This document shows, piece by piece, positions 50,733-59,452 of a DNA stretch of 64,000 nucleotides; position 1 is the first letter of the stretch; each line of letters begins with the position of its first letter. The DNA is from an uncultured Spirochaetales bacterium (GTDB lineage: Bacteria; Spirochaetota; Spirochaetia; Sphaerochaetales; Sphaerochaetaceae): assembly GCA_949288415.1 (NCBI GenBank), contig CASEKE010000035.1:106375-170374 (forward strand). The letters are read 5' to 3'. The notes under the pieces are model-generated. The model searched no databases, was not told the DNA's origin, and worked only from the letters and a program-made list of their open reading frames with translations. Both the position numbers and the translations under genes were made by a program.

Positions 50733-51469
50733 AAAGACTCAAGCTCACCATTTCGATTGTGTTCACACTGCCCATCTTCATTCCTACGATAGTCCTTGCC
50801 CTTCTTTCCCAGATTTTCCGCTGGATCGGCCTGAGGCGTTTCGGAGACGTGTGGATGCGTTTCTGGCTCAGAATCACGATATGGTGGATATTCATCTGCT
50901 TTGGCGCAAAGCTTATCGTCGGCGGAAAGGAGAATCTTCCGAAAGGGCATGGCGAGCGGATATGCTTCATTTCGAACCACCAGTCGCTTATGGACATACC
51001 GGCGCTCTTCGGTGCAGGCGTCTGGGGCGGAGTGATAAGCAAGGTGGAGCTAAAGAAAGTACCGTTCCTCAATTGGATAATGATGGAGCTCGGGTGCGTG
51101 TTCATCGACCGCAAGAGCATCAAGGAATCCATGAAGGCGATTCTGAAGGGAACGGAGAACATCAAGAATGGAAGGGCGATGCTCATATTCCCGGAGGGCA
51201 CTAGAAGCAAGACGAGGGAGCTGGCGGAGTTCAAGGCCGGATCCTTCAAGATGGCCACCAAGGCCCAGGCAAAGATAATTCCTATCGCCCTTCAGAATAC
51301 TCGGCTGATGTTCGAGAATGCACATTCTTTCAGACGTATTCCTGTGTACGTCGACTTCCTGGATCCCGTCGATACCTCTACAATGACGGAGGATGAGATC
51401 AAGGAGGTCCATACGCTCGTTGAGAACAGGATCAGTGCCGCATACAAGGAACTGCCGAAGGCGGAGTGA
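50729..51469 (+). CDS. plsC: 1-acyl-sn-glycerol-3-phosphate acyltransferase-like protein
   Basis: 246 aa from GTG 50729 (GGAGGGG upstream), overlapping the exporter gene. One or two N-terminal membrane helices (LTISIVFTLPIFIPTIVLALL). Catalytic box SNHQSLMDIPALF (HX4D) and the acceptor-phosphate motif FPEGTRSKTRELAEFKAGSFK, as in PlsC. It would acylate lysophosphatidic acid to phosphatidic acid at the inner membrane face. Confidence 0.92.
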   Translation: MKRLKLTISIVFTLPIFIPTIVLALLSQIFRWIGLRRFGDVWMRFWLRITIWWIFICFGAKLIVGGKENLPKGHGERICFISNHQSLMDIPALFGAGVWGGVISKVELKKVPFLNWIMMELGCVFIDRKSIKESMKAILKGTENIKNGRAMLIFPEGTRSKTRELAEFKAGSFKMATKAQAKIIPIALQNTRLMFENAHSFRRIPVYVDFLDPVDTSTMTEDEIKEVHTLVENRISAAYKELPKAE

Positions 51470-52800
51470 TGGTCTTCTCTTTCGACAATCTGGGTTTTGC
51501 TTACGAAGGGGGGAAAAGGCTTTTTTCTTCCCTTTCTCTTTCTGCCGTAAACGGCGAGAGGATTCTTATAATAGGACGGCCGGGTGTCGGAAAGACGACT
51601 CTTGCCAAGGTTCTGACTGGAGCCGCTCCGAAGTATTTCCCGGGAACTCTGGAGGGCTCCGTCCGCCTGGATGGAAAAGATCTCCTTTCGCTCGACATTC
51701 CCATGCGTTCGCGTTTCATCTCCAGAACGAGCCAGAATACCGACAGCATGCTGCTCTTTTCGACCGCGGAGGACGAACTTGCATTCCCCATGGAGAACGA
51801 AATGGTAGAACCTGCGGTCATGAAGGACAGGGTTTCCGATCTGCTGGAGAAATGGGAGCTGGAGAAATATCGCGACAGCGATTCATCCCTGCTTTCCGGA
51901 GGGGAGAAACGTCGGTTGTCCCTTGCTGTTTCGGATGCTGTTTCCTCTCCGGTACGCATATACGACGAACCTTTCGACGAGCTTTCGCATGAATGGCGGG
52001 TGCACCTGAGGAATCTTTTGGAGAAATCTGACGGAATCGTCATAGTCCTGGCCTCCCATTACATTGAGGAATACGAAGGGCTTTTCACCAGGATGTTCGA
52101 GATGACGGCCTCGGGACTCATTCCATACAAGGCAGAACCGCCCGAGCTGAAGATCGTACGAGCTTCGCGGATCGACTTGCCTCATGAACTCGTAGTCCGG
52201 AACATACTCTTCCACCAGAGCCAGAAAGCATCTTCCACTGCAGTCGACTTTACCCTGTCCGCCAAGAGTCTTTCCCTGGCAAGCGGCGAGCTTGTGCTGC
52301 TCAAGGGTGACAACGGAAGCGGAAAGAGCACGCTTTCGAGGATCATCACGGGGCTAAGGAAAGAGGAGAGAGGTTCCGTGGAACTTGACGGACGTCCTCT
52401 AAGGGATAAGGAGAGAAAGAGATGCATATCATATCTCAGCCAGAACCCTTACAACCAGCTGTTCCTTCCCACGGTGCTGGACGAGGCCATGACGACGACC
52501 AGAGACATGGACAGAATCGAATCAGCAATGGCGCTGTTCGGCTTCAAAGGCGATGAATACGTGGAGGAGCTTTCCCACGGCAAGGCGAAGCTCGTACAGG
52601 CTCTGGTGTTCTATCTGCTGGACAGACCTTTCGCAATCTTCGACGAGCTGGATACCGCACTTTCGTACGAAGAGGCTGCGTCCACACTTTCTCTCTTTCT
52701 TTCGAAAGGTGCCGGGGTGATCCTGATAAGTCACGACGACAGGATGCTTTCAGTCGCGGATAGGGTCTACCATATCGCGGGGGGAACGCTTTATGACTAG
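51469..52800 (+). CDS. ECF transporter ATPase with two fused ATP-binding domains
   Basis: 443 aa from ATG 51469 (TGATG with the plsC stop). First domain: Walker A GRPGVGKTTLAKVL, signature SLLSGGEKRRLSLAV, Walker B VRIYDEPFDEL. Second domain (~240 on): Walker A KGDNGSGKSTLSRI, signature VEELSHGKAKLVQAL (GG replaced by HG), Walker B FAIFDELDTAL, H-loop ISHDDR. The arrangement is that of fused EcfA1-EcfA2 or YkoD-type ATPases. It energises vitamin import together with the T and S proteins that follow. The altered second signature suggests an asymmetric ATPase. Confidence 0.92.
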   Translation: MVFSFDNLGFAYEGGKRLFSSLSLSAVNGERILIIGRPGVGKTTLAKVLTGAAPKYFPGTLEGSVRLDGKDLLSLDIPMRSRFISRTSQNTDSMLLFSTAEDELAFPMENEMVEPAVMKDRVSDLLEKWELEKYRDSDSSLLSGGEKRRLSLAVSDAVSSPVRIYDEPFDELSHEWRVHLRNLLEKSDGIVIVLASHYIEEYEGLFTRMFEMTASGLIPYKAEPPELKIVRASRIDLPHELVVRNILFHQSQKASSTAVDFTLSAKSLSLASGELVLLKGDNGSGKSTLSRIITGLRKEERGSVELDGRPLRDKERKRCISYLSQNPYNQLFLPTVLDEAMTTTRDMDRIESAMALFGFKGDEYVEELSHGKAKLVQALVFYLLDRPFAIFDELDTALSYEEAASTLSLFLSKGAGVILISHDDRMLSVADRVYHIAGGTLYD

Positions 52801-53551
52801 AGGACTCTATATATATGCTGATACGGCTGTACATCGGGCGGATCCCAGAGCAAAGCTGATATTCGCGCTTCTGATGTCGTTGTCCGTGCTGCTCCAGGAC
52901 AGCCTGATATCGGTATATTGCATACTTCTTCTTGTGCTTGCCCTGTCGCTCTATGCCGTCGGTCCGAGGGAAAGTCTCATGAATTTCCGCCGTGTCCTTG
53001 CGCTGGTGGTGTGCATATTTCTATGCACTCCGCTGCAATGCCGCTGGGGAGAGCCGCTTCTGACGATCGGATCGTTCACTCTCGTGACCAGGGAGGGACT
53101 TGCCAGAGCCCTTATGATAAATGCCAAGTTTCTCAGCGTGTCGTACCTCTTTTCAGTTCTGCTGGAGACGACGAGACTTGAAGTTGTCGTTCTGGCACTC
53201 CGCTCATTCCGGTTACCGTATTCGGCGGCACTTACGCTTTCGATAGCGCTTTCGATGATTCCTATGCTTTCCTCTGCATATTATGAGGTCAAGGATTCGA
53301 TGAGCCTTCGCATAAACGACGAGGAGAAGCGCAGGGAAGGGCTTCTCGCCGTCATCGTCGCCGTAATCGTCAGGGCTTTCAAGACAGTGCCCGAGACAGC
53401 TTCGGGGCTCGAGGAACGCGGATATGGACGACGGGGCTCCCGTACGAGCTACCGCAGTCTCGGATGGGGAGCAGGCACAGCAATGCAGATGATTCTTGCA
53501 GTGTCGCTTCCTTTGGTACCAGTTGTCCTTTCCGCCATTTCGGTGATATAG
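52793..53551 (+). CDS. ecfT: ECF transporter T component (EcfT/CbiQ family)
   Basis: 252 aa, overlapping the ATPase gene by 8 nt. Five to six membrane helices. N terminus HRADPRAKLIFALLMSLSVLL is the family start (R-x-DPR-x-K). The coupling helices contain TVPETASGLEERGYGRRGSRT, equivalent to the A-R-G/x-RG motifs that touch the ATPases. It couples ATP hydrolysis to the S component encoded next. Confidence 0.93.
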   Translation: MTRGLYIYADTAVHRADPRAKLIFALLMSLSVLLQDSLISVYCILLLVLALSLYAVGPRESLMNFRRVLALVVCIFLCTPLQCRWGEPLLTIGSFTLVTREGLARALMINAKFLSVSYLFSVLLETTRLEVVVLALRSFRLPYSAALTLSIALSMIPMLSSAYYEVKDSMSLRINDEEKRREGLLAVIVAVIVRAFKTVPETASGLEERGYGRRGSRTSYRSLGWGAGTAMQMILAVSLPLVPVVLSAISVI

Positions 53552-53586
53552 TTTTATGGATCTTCGAAAGGTCAGGAGACCATACC

Positions 53587-54102
53587 ATGAAAGATGACAG
53601 AACAGCGCTGAGGATAAGTCTGATCGCGGTTTCGACCGCTCTTGTGGCGGTATTTACCATGATAGTCCGCGTACCTACGCCTTCGGGAGGATACATAAAC
53701 CTCTGCGACGTCGCGATCACGTTCATCGCATATACTTTCGGCCCGATAACAGGATTTGTAGCCGGCGGACTTGGAACTGCCTTGGCCGATACGCTGGGAG
53801 GTTACATGCAGTACGCTCCGATATCGTTCTTCGTGCACGGAATCGAGGCCCTGCTCATCGCGCTTCTTGTCAGGCGTAAGGATACAGGACTTGGCATGAA
53901 GATCCTGGCAGGCATTGTGGCGGTTACGACGGTCGCTGGAGGGTACTGGCTCCTTTCAGGGTTGTTCCTGATCGGACTGGAGACTGCAGTTGCCGAAGTT
54001 CCCGGAAACGTGATACAGTCGGCTCTCGGTGCAGTTCTTGGCCTTGTAGTATCCGAGGCGGTCAGGAAGGCCTATCGTAGGATAGATTCCCTGCGTTGGT
54101 AG
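53587..54102 (+). CDS. ECF transporter S component
   Basis: 171 aa from ATG 53587 with AGGAG ~9 nt upstream. Six membrane helices. The conserved N-terminal segment VPTPSGGYINLCDVAITFIAY and GPITGFVAGGLGTALADTLGGY follow the pattern of the ECF S family used for HMP, folate, riboflavin or queuosine precursors. Ligand not determined. The gene's last 41 nt overlap the end of the convergent hydrolase gene. With the two preceding genes it makes a complete vitamin importer. Confidence 0.88.
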   Translation: MKDDRTALRISLIAVSTALVAVFTMIVRVPTPSGGYINLCDVAITFIAYTFGPITGFVAGGLGTALADTLGGYMQYAPISFFVHGIEALLIALLVRRKDTGLGMKILAGIVAVTTVAGGYWLLSGLFLIGLETAVAEVPGNVIQSALGAVLGLVVSEAVRKAYRRIDSLRW

Positions 54103-55063
54103 GGGGAAAGAACTCGTCCAGGAAAGCTCCTACGGTCCTTTCGAAAAGCTCCGGGGCCCTTGCGTACGCTTCGGCGTGTCCCGCATCCGGTACCAGGAGC
54201 TTTCTTTTTGTCCCTTTGTGGGCGGCAAAACACTTGTCCAGCATGTAGGTGCCGACGAAGCTGTCCGCACCGCCGTGCACGAAGAGCATCGGCAGTTCCG
54301 TCTTTTCCAGCTGCTTAATGCTGGATGCCTTCCTGAAAGAGAATCCCACCCTGATTCTTGCCACAAGACTCGATGCGTCAAGCACCGGGAATGGAGAAAT
54401 GTGGTATATGCTCCTCATCTCGTCGGCAAATATGTCCCAGACGGACGTGTAGCCGCAGTCCTCGATGGCCGCTACGACCCCGGGCGGATTCTCTCCTGCA
54501 GCCATCATCGTAGTCGCTCCTCCCATCGATACCCCGTGGATCAGTATCCGTGCCTGACTGTCCCTTTCCAGAATGTATCTGGCCCAAGAGACGACATCCA
54601 GGCGTTCGAACCATCCCATCGAAATGTACTTTCCTTCGCTCTGCCCGTGTGCTCTCTGGTCCGGAGCAAGCGTGTTTATACCCCTTTCCCCGAAGAATGC
54701 CGCATACGTCGTCATTCTTTCCTTCCTGTCCTTGTAGCCATGCATGGAAATCGCATATCTGTGGCTTTCTGGATCGGCCACGTATAGCAGTCCCCGGAGA
54801 GCAAGACCGTCGAAGCTTGTCGTCGATGCATCCTCGATCTTCACTTTTGCCGCCCATTCCTCCGCCTTTGCCGACAGTATCTTGCCGTTTTCCGATGCTA
54901 TCCTCTTCCTTTCTGCGGCATTACCGTCGTTTTCCGAGGCAGGTACGACGGACGGGTCGAAATCGGATCCGCCCTTGAGGGCAAAGGAGACGAAATAGTT
55001 GCCGACCAGAAGCACGGCAAGCACAGCCGCTGCGAAGATAGCGGAGAGAACAATGATCATCAT
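54062..55063 (-). CDS. Membrane-anchored alpha/beta hydrolase
   Basis: 333 aa. One N-terminal helix (MMIIVLSAIFAAAVLAVLLV) anchors it; the hydrolase domain should face the periplasm or be at the membrane. The fold shows SMHGYKDRKERMTTYAAFF (oxyanion region), LAPDQRAHGQSEG, the nucleophile elbow IHGVSMGGATTMM, Asp in LFVHGGADSFV and the His in PDAGHAEAYA. This is the pattern of YqkD/BAAT-type esterases. The substrate is unknown. Confidence 0.9.
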   Translation of the reverse strand: MMIIVLSAIFAAAVLAVLLVGNYFVSFALKGGSDFDPSVVPASENDGNAAERKRIASENGKILSAKAEEWAAKVKIEDASTTSFDGLALRGLLYVADPESHRYAISMHGYKDRKERMTTYAAFFGERGINTLAPDQRAHGQSEGKYISMGWFERLDVVSWARYILERDSQARILIHGVSMGGATTMMAAGENPPGVVAAIEDCGYTSVWDIFADEMRSIYHISPFPVLDASSLVARIRVGFSFRKASSIKQLEKTELPMLFVHGGADSFVGTYMLDKCFAAHKGTKRKLLVPDAGHAEAYARAPELFERTVGAFLDEFFPPTNAGNLSYDRPS

Positions 55064-55071
55064 GGTTTTTG

Positions 55072-55135
55072 ATTATATTTGCTTTTGTTTGAGCAAAAAA
55101 GTGCATAATGTGTCTTTTCGTTCTATTATTTCCGT
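55072..55135. promoter_or_regulatory. Divergent, apparently leaderless promoters
   Basis: Minus strand: TATAAT (55077 to 55072), 8 nt, ATG of the hydrolase at 55063. Plus strand: TATTAT (55124-55129), 6 nt, ATG of the kinase at 55136. No ribosome site before either ATG. Confidence 0.55.
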
Positions 55136-56428
55136 ATGAAGGCAATCGGAATAGATATAGGTACTACATCGATCAAGGCCGTTCTCTTCTCTTTCGACGG
55201 GATGAAGGAAGAAAAGATCGAAAGATGCGAAAACGCTTTCCTGTCCCGGGAAGATGCGAGCGAGGATCCGGAGCTCATATTCTCGAACGTCGATAGGATG
55301 CTGGACAACCTTGTCCGATTCTCGTCGGAAACTCCATCGGCCATATCCATTTCCTCGCAGATGCATGGTATCCTGTATCTCGACAGGAGCGGAAGGCCCG
55401 TATCGCCGTTCTATACCTGGCAGAACAGGTGGGGTGCCGCGGTCGAGGATGAACTGAGCCGGATGGTCGGGTATCCGATACATGCGGGGTACGGAATAAC
55501 CACGCACCGTGCCAATTCCCATGTACCTGCGGATGCCTCTTGCTTCTCTTCGATAGGTGCGTACGTGGCGATGCGGCTTGCAGGACTGTCTCGGCCGGTC
55601 GAAGATGCCACGCTTGCCGAAAGCCTCGGGATATACGATGCCGCATCGGGCCATGTCGCATCGTGCTTCGACGACGGTTATCTGCCTCATGTCGTCGATG
55701 AGCCGACGATCCTTGGACTGTACCGCGATATTCCCGTAGTTACGGCAATCGGCGACAACCAGGCATCTTTTCTTGCCGCCACCGCCGGAATTCAGGACGA
55801 GGCGATCCATCTGAATTACGGCACGGGGTCGCAGATATCCTTTCTGTCCGATCGCTGCCACGAAGGTTTCGAGCCCAGAAGTTTCGGCAGGAAGAGGATT
55901 TTGAATGTGTACTCGTCGCTCTCCGGCGGAGATGCATACAGCATACTGGCGCGGTTCTTCTCTTCCGTCGTGTCGGAATTCTCCCAAGGCGATGCTCCGG
56001 ACGTATATGGCGTAATGGATTCTTTTCCTATCGATGATAGCCGCATGGTGTTCGAGCCGTATTTCATGGGACTCAGGTCCGATCCGTCCAGACGTGCTTT
56101 CATAGGCGGCATAGGCAAGGACAACTTCACGGCATCGGCTCTGACGAACGCCCTTGTGCGCGGCATGGCCGAAGAGCTGTTCGATTGCTATGACGGCCTA
56201 TGCGAGGACGTGAAGGCCTTGAAGAAAACCGTCGTGGCCAGCGGAAACGGAATAAGACGCAATGCGCGTCTGCAGCACTATGTCAGGAAGCTTTTCGGCC
56301 GGCCTCTGGTGTTTTCACCGTTCCAGGAGGAGGCTGCTGCCGGTGCGGCGATGAACGCTATCGTCGGTCAGGGGGCATGCGGAAGCTACAGAGAGGTTTC
56401 TTCCCGTATGTGTTTGCCTCGCTCGTGA
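55136..56428 (+). CDS. FGGY-family carbohydrate kinase, sedoheptulokinase-like
   Basis: 430 aa. Sugar kinase/actin fold: phosphate-1 GIDIGTTSIKAVLF, sugar-binding SISSQMHGILYLDRSGRPVSPFYTWQ (in part), the catalytic Asp in IGDNQASFLAAT, and phosphate-2 LNYGTGSQISFL, with adenosine motif VASGNGIRRN. QMHG, PFYTWQ and GDNQASF are typical of the sedoheptulose/xylulose branch. It would phosphorylate a keto-sugar into the pentose phosphate pool. No sugar operon surrounds it. Confidence 0.88.
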   Translation: MKAIGIDIGTTSIKAVLFSFDGMKEEKIERCENAFLSREDASEDPELIFSNVDRMLDNLVRFSSETPSAISISSQMHGILYLDRSGRPVSPFYTWQNRWGAAVEDELSRMVGYPIHAGYGITTHRANSHVPADASCFSSIGAYVAMRLAGLSRPVEDATLAESLGIYDAASGHVASCFDDGYLPHVVDEPTILGLYRDIPVVTAIGDNQASFLAATAGIQDEAIHLNYGTGSQISFLSDRCHEGFEPRSFGRKRILNVYSSLSGGDAYSILARFFSSVVSEFSQGDAPDVYGVMDSFPIDDSRMVFEPYFMGLRSDPSRRAFIGGIGKDNFTASALTNALVRGMAEELFDCYDGLCEDVKALKKTVVASGNGIRRNARLQHYVRKLFGRPLVFSPFQEEAAAGAAMNAIVGQGACGSYREVSSRMCLPRS

Positions 56429-56435
56429 AGTATGA

Positions 56436-56450
56436 TATAATTTGGAGGAG
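56436..56450 (+). promoter_or_regulatory. Promoter and ribosome site of the nfeD-SPFH operon
   Basis: TATAAT at 56436-56441 directly abuts GGAGGAG (56444-56450), 9 nt before ATG 56460. The transcript leader must therefore be very short. Confidence 0.5.
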
Positions 56451-56459
56451 GATGGACAT

Positions 56460-56876
56460 ATGATCACGCTCTGGATGATTATCGGGATAATGTTTCTCAT
56501 CGGCGAGATATTCACGCCGGGATTCTATCTCTTCTGCGTCGCCGTCGGATGTTTCGTGGCATCCGCTTCCGCTCTTTTCGCTGCAAGTCTCAGTATACAG
56601 ATACTGGCATTCTCCCTCGGCCTTGTGCTTGCGATGCTTCTTCTGAGGCCTGTCATGAACAGATTTTTCTCGAAGAGGACGCAGAGGACGAACGTCGATC
56701 GTCTTCCGGGCAGAGTCGTCAAGGTGGAACGGGCGATAAGCGCCGGCGAAAAGGGCCGGGTCACGGTCGACGGCGAGTCGTGGCTCGCGGAGTCCGACAG
56801 CGACATAGCTGTCGGGGAAAAGGCAAGAATACTTGAAGTGGCCGGAACCACGCTACGCGTGGAGAAGGTCCTATAG
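56460..56876 (+). CDS. NfeD-family membrane protein
   Basis: 138 aa. Three membrane helices (LWMIIGIMFLIGEIFTPGFY, CVAVGCFVASASALFAA, IQILAFSLGLVLAMLLL) and a C-terminal OB-fold domain (GRVVKVERAISAGEKGRVTVDG, in part; SWLAESDSDIAVGEKARI). This is the short NfeD form found next to SPFH proteins; it lacks the ClpP-like protease part. It should form a complex with the following gene product, which begins 9 nt after its stop. Confidence 0.93.
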   Translation: MITLWMIIGIMFLIGEIFTPGFYLFCVAVGCFVASASALFAASLSIQILAFSLGLVLAMLLLRPVMNRFFSKRTQRTNVDRLPGRVVKVERAISAGEKGRVTVDGESWLAESDSDIAVGEKARILEVAGTTLRVEKVL

Positions 56877-56885
56877 GAGGGGTAC

Positions 56886-57815
56886 ATGGAAGGTCTGCTT
56901 GTTTTCATTCTCGTTGCGATTCTTCTGATCATCTTCTTTGCGAAGTCGATAAAGATCGTGCCCCAGTCTTCCACGATGGTTATAGAGAGGCTGGGACGGT
57001 ACAACAGGACGCTCGATAGCGGAATCAATCTGATAATCCCGATTCTGGACAAACCCCGTGTCGTCACGTGGGATCTCCCGTCGTCTGCCGTGCAGGAAAA
57101 GAGACGATCGGCCTGGATCGATCTTAGAGAGCAGATTTACGACTATCCGAAGCAGCAGGTAATTACGAAGGACAACGTGAACGTGGAGATCGACGCTCTT
57201 CTCTACTTCCAGATAATAGATCCCGAGAAGGCTGTCTATGAGATATCGAATCTCACACGGGCCATCGAGATGCTTACCCAGACTACGCTGAGAAACGCCC
57301 TCGGCGAGCTGGAGCTCGACGAGTCCCTTACAAGCCGCGATACCATAAACATGAAGCTCCGCGATATCCTCGACGATGCAACGGACAAGTGGGGTGTCAA
57401 GGTGAACAGGGTCGAACTGAAGGATATCACTCCGCCTGCTTCCATACAGGAGGAAATGGAGAAGCAGATGAAGGCTGAACGCGAGAGGAGGGCTACGATC
57501 CTTATCGCGGAGGGCGAAAAGCAGGCGAAGATCCTCGAGGCGCAGGGATATCAGGAGAGCCAGATAAGCATGGCGGAAGGTGAGAAGCAGGCTGCGATAC
57601 TGAAGGCCCAGGGAGAGGCCGAGGCGATCGAGAAGATCAAGGCGGCACTCGGAAGCGATGAGGATTATACTAAGTACATGCTTGCCGTCAAGTATATCGA
57701 GACTCTCAAAGAGATGGTATCCGGCAAGGACAACAAGGTAGTGTACATGCCGTACGAAGCTTCGGGCGTACTCGGATCCATCGGAGGCATAAAGGACCTC
57801 TTCGAAAGAAAGTGA
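56886..57815 (+). CDS. SPFH/band 7 membrane protein (paraslipin/QmcA-like)
   Basis: 309 aa. An N-terminal membrane helix (GLLVFILVAILLIIFFAKSI) is followed by the SPFH domain (VPQSSTMVIERLGRYNRTLD, RRSAWIDLREQIYDYPKQQVITKDN in parts, DPEKAVYEI) and a long charged coiled coil (EEMEKQMKAERERRATILIA, EGEKQAKILEAQG). It builds ring-like microdomains in the membrane. The pairing with NfeD is the standard one. Confidence 0.95.
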   Translation: MEGLLVFILVAILLIIFFAKSIKIVPQSSTMVIERLGRYNRTLDSGINLIIPILDKPRVVTWDLPSSAVQEKRRSAWIDLREQIYDYPKQQVITKDNVNVEIDALLYFQIIDPEKAVYEISNLTRAIEMLTQTTLRNALGELELDESLTSRDTINMKLRDILDDATDKWGVKVNRVELKDITPPASIQEEMEKQMKAERERRATILIAEGEKQAKILEAQGYQESQISMAEGEKQAAILKAQGEAEAIEKIKAALGSDEDYTKYMLAVKYIETLKEMVSGKDNKVVYMPYEASGVLGSIGGIKDLFERK

Positions 57816-57824
57816 AGTTCCCGG

Positions 57825-57860
57825 GCCGGGTTCTGTAATGCGGACCCGGCTTGTTTGTTT
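57825..57860 (+). terminator. Terminator-like hairpin after the SPFH gene
   Basis: GCCGGGT (57825-57831) / ACCCGGC (57844-57850) followed by TTGTTTGTTT. The T-run is imperfect. Confidence 0.65.
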
Positions 57861-57888
57861 CCTATCCGAAGACAGGAGGTCGATGCTG

Positions 57889-58416
57889 ATGGAACAGTAT
57901 CTCAACGAGAAGGCGATGGAGATCAACGACAAGAGGGAAAAAAGAGGCAATCCGCTGTTTTTCCTGAAGGATCTCGTAGAATATACCGGCATGCTTCTTG
58001 ACCGGAACCATGTAAGCGAGGCCGAATATGTCTTCTCCGAGGCCGTGGAAGCATATCTGAATCATGGTCTGGACGGCCTGGTCATTTTCCACGTATATGC
58101 GGATTTCGGAATTGCAGACCGTCTGGTCGAGCTTTCGGACAGGATATATGGTGCGGATAGCGCCGAATCTCTTGGTATCGTCTATTACCGTGCGATCGAC
58201 GTCGTCGACAGCGGGAACAGGACGGACGAGACGGAAGTGTATGAGCAGGCCATAAACGATCTGAACGGAAGAAAGCACGGCTACGTCGAGGAAAAGCTGA
58301 AGCTGTACAGGAGATACACCAGTGCACTGAGGAGGGAAGGCCGTGCCGACAAGGCTAGGGAGCTGGAGGACAAGCTGATAAAGTTCAAGAGCGACGGCGT
58401 CTGGCCGCTTGAGTGA
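57889..58416 (+). CDS. Helical repeat protein of unknown function
   Basis: 175 aa from ATG 57889 (AGGAGG at 57874-57879, 9 nt away; ATG 57883 is only 3 nt away). No domain is named, but helix pairs such as VSEAEYVFSEAVEAYLNHGL and KLYRRYTSALRREGRADKARE resemble tetratricopeptide-like units (A-x-x-L/Y-x-x-G-x). No signal peptide. Probably a cytosolic scaffold; I cannot say for what. Confidence 0.75.
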   Translation: MEQYLNEKAMEINDKREKRGNPLFFLKDLVEYTGMLLDRNHVSEAEYVFSEAVEAYLNHGLDGLVIFHVYADFGIADRLVELSDRIYGADSAESLGIVYYRAIDVVDSGNRTDETEVYEQAINDLNGRKHGYVEEKLKLYRRYTSALRREGRADKARELEDKLIKFKSDGVWPLE

Positions 58417-58465
58417 CAGTCTTTTCTGTCCGTCATTCTGGGTACGGCAGCGTGAAAGGTGCGTT

Positions 58466-59056
58466 ATGGACAAGGAGACTCTTGCATATTACGATCGCCA
58501 TGCCGAGGTTTATTCCTCTCAAACCCGCAATGCCGATATGCGTCACATACAGGATCGGTTCCTTTCCTATCTCTGCAAGGGGAACCGGATTCTCGATCTC
58601 GGATGCGGTACAGGCCGAGACAGCTGCTATTTCCTTGCAAGAGGATTTGCAGTGGAGGCAGTCGACGGATCTTCCGAAATGGTGAGTATAGCCCGTGAAA
58701 ATACAGGCCTCGATGTCAGGCACATGTATTTCGAGGACATGTCGTACAGAGACAGGTTCGACGGAATATGGGCCTGTGCTTCGTTGCTACATACCCCGTC
58801 CGGAAATCTTCCTTCCATGCTTCTTTCATGCTTCAGGGCCCTTGGAAAGGATGGCATATTGTACCTGTCCTTCAAGGAAGGGACGTTCGAAGGAATGCGC
58901 GAAGGCAGGTATTATACCGACATGACGGAGGAAAGACTGCGTTCGATGCTGTGTGATCTTGCTTGCGGCAACAGCCTGGAGGAGATGTTCGTCTCCAAGG
59001 ATGCGATTGCAGGCAGAAATGTTCTTTGGTTGAACGCGATAGCGCGGAAACTGTAG
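58466..59056 (+). CDS. Class I SAM-dependent methyltransferase
   Basis: 196 aa from ATG 58466. N-terminal TLAYYDRHAEVYSSQTRN is the family opening. SAM-binding motif I ILDLGCGTGRDSCYFLARGF, motif II VEAVDGSSEMVSIA, and motif III around GIWACASLLHTP. Similar to TehB/UbiE-like small-molecule methyltransferases; the substrate is unknown. Confidence 0.9.
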   Translation: MDKETLAYYDRHAEVYSSQTRNADMRHIQDRFLSYLCKGNRILDLGCGTGRDSCYFLARGFAVEAVDGSSEMVSIARENTGLDVRHMYFEDMSYRDRFDGIWACASLLHTPSGNLPSMLLSCFRALGKDGILYLSFKEGTFEGMREGRYYTDMTEERLRSMLCDLACGNSLEEMFVSKDAIAGRNVLWLNAIARKL

Positions 59057-59187
59057 AAAGAGGCCCATTTATCCTGCCGTTTCAAGAATTTTCTTATTTT
59101 GTTTTCAGATTTCTTTTTCGGATACAGGCTTCAAAGAGTCTCTTTTTCGATTACCATTGCAGTCTAATATGAATCCTGGTAGGTTAG
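59057..59187. other. AT-rich intergenic stretch
   Basis: T-rich sequence after the methyltransferase. No terminator with a clean stem and no gene were seen. Confidence 0.35.
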
Positions 59188-59452
59188 CTTGGCTTTCCGT
59201 AATTTTTATCGATGCCCGGATGGACAACGGCACATTGTAGGCGTTGATATCGGACCTGTCATCGACTTCGGAGATTTTCTGCATGAGATGGCAATACCCG
59301 TCGTCATCAGACATGTCGTCGTGCCTGGTCTGACCGATGGCGCAGATGAGCTCGGCAAGGGCGGGAGGCTGATATCCGCTTGGGACAATGCCATTGCCAT
59401 CGCTCCCATGATTTTCCGCGATGCTGCGGAGCGGGTCAGACAGAAAGCATGA
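59188..59452 (+). pseudogene. Possible remnant of a pyruvate formate-lyase activating enzyme gene
   Basis: The open frame at 59189-59452 contains IPVVIRHVVVPGLTDGADELGK followed by LISAWDN (here split). This fits the C-terminal part of PflA-type activating enzymes (pattern: K-P-V-W-I-R-x-V-x-V-P-G-x-T-D ... L-G ... I). Upstream no radical-SAM CxxxCxxC part remains, and after LISAWDN the expected KIELLPYH is absent. Only ~35 residues match, so this is decayed debris at best. It lies between a methyltransferase and a convergent carrier gene. Confidence 0.5.
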
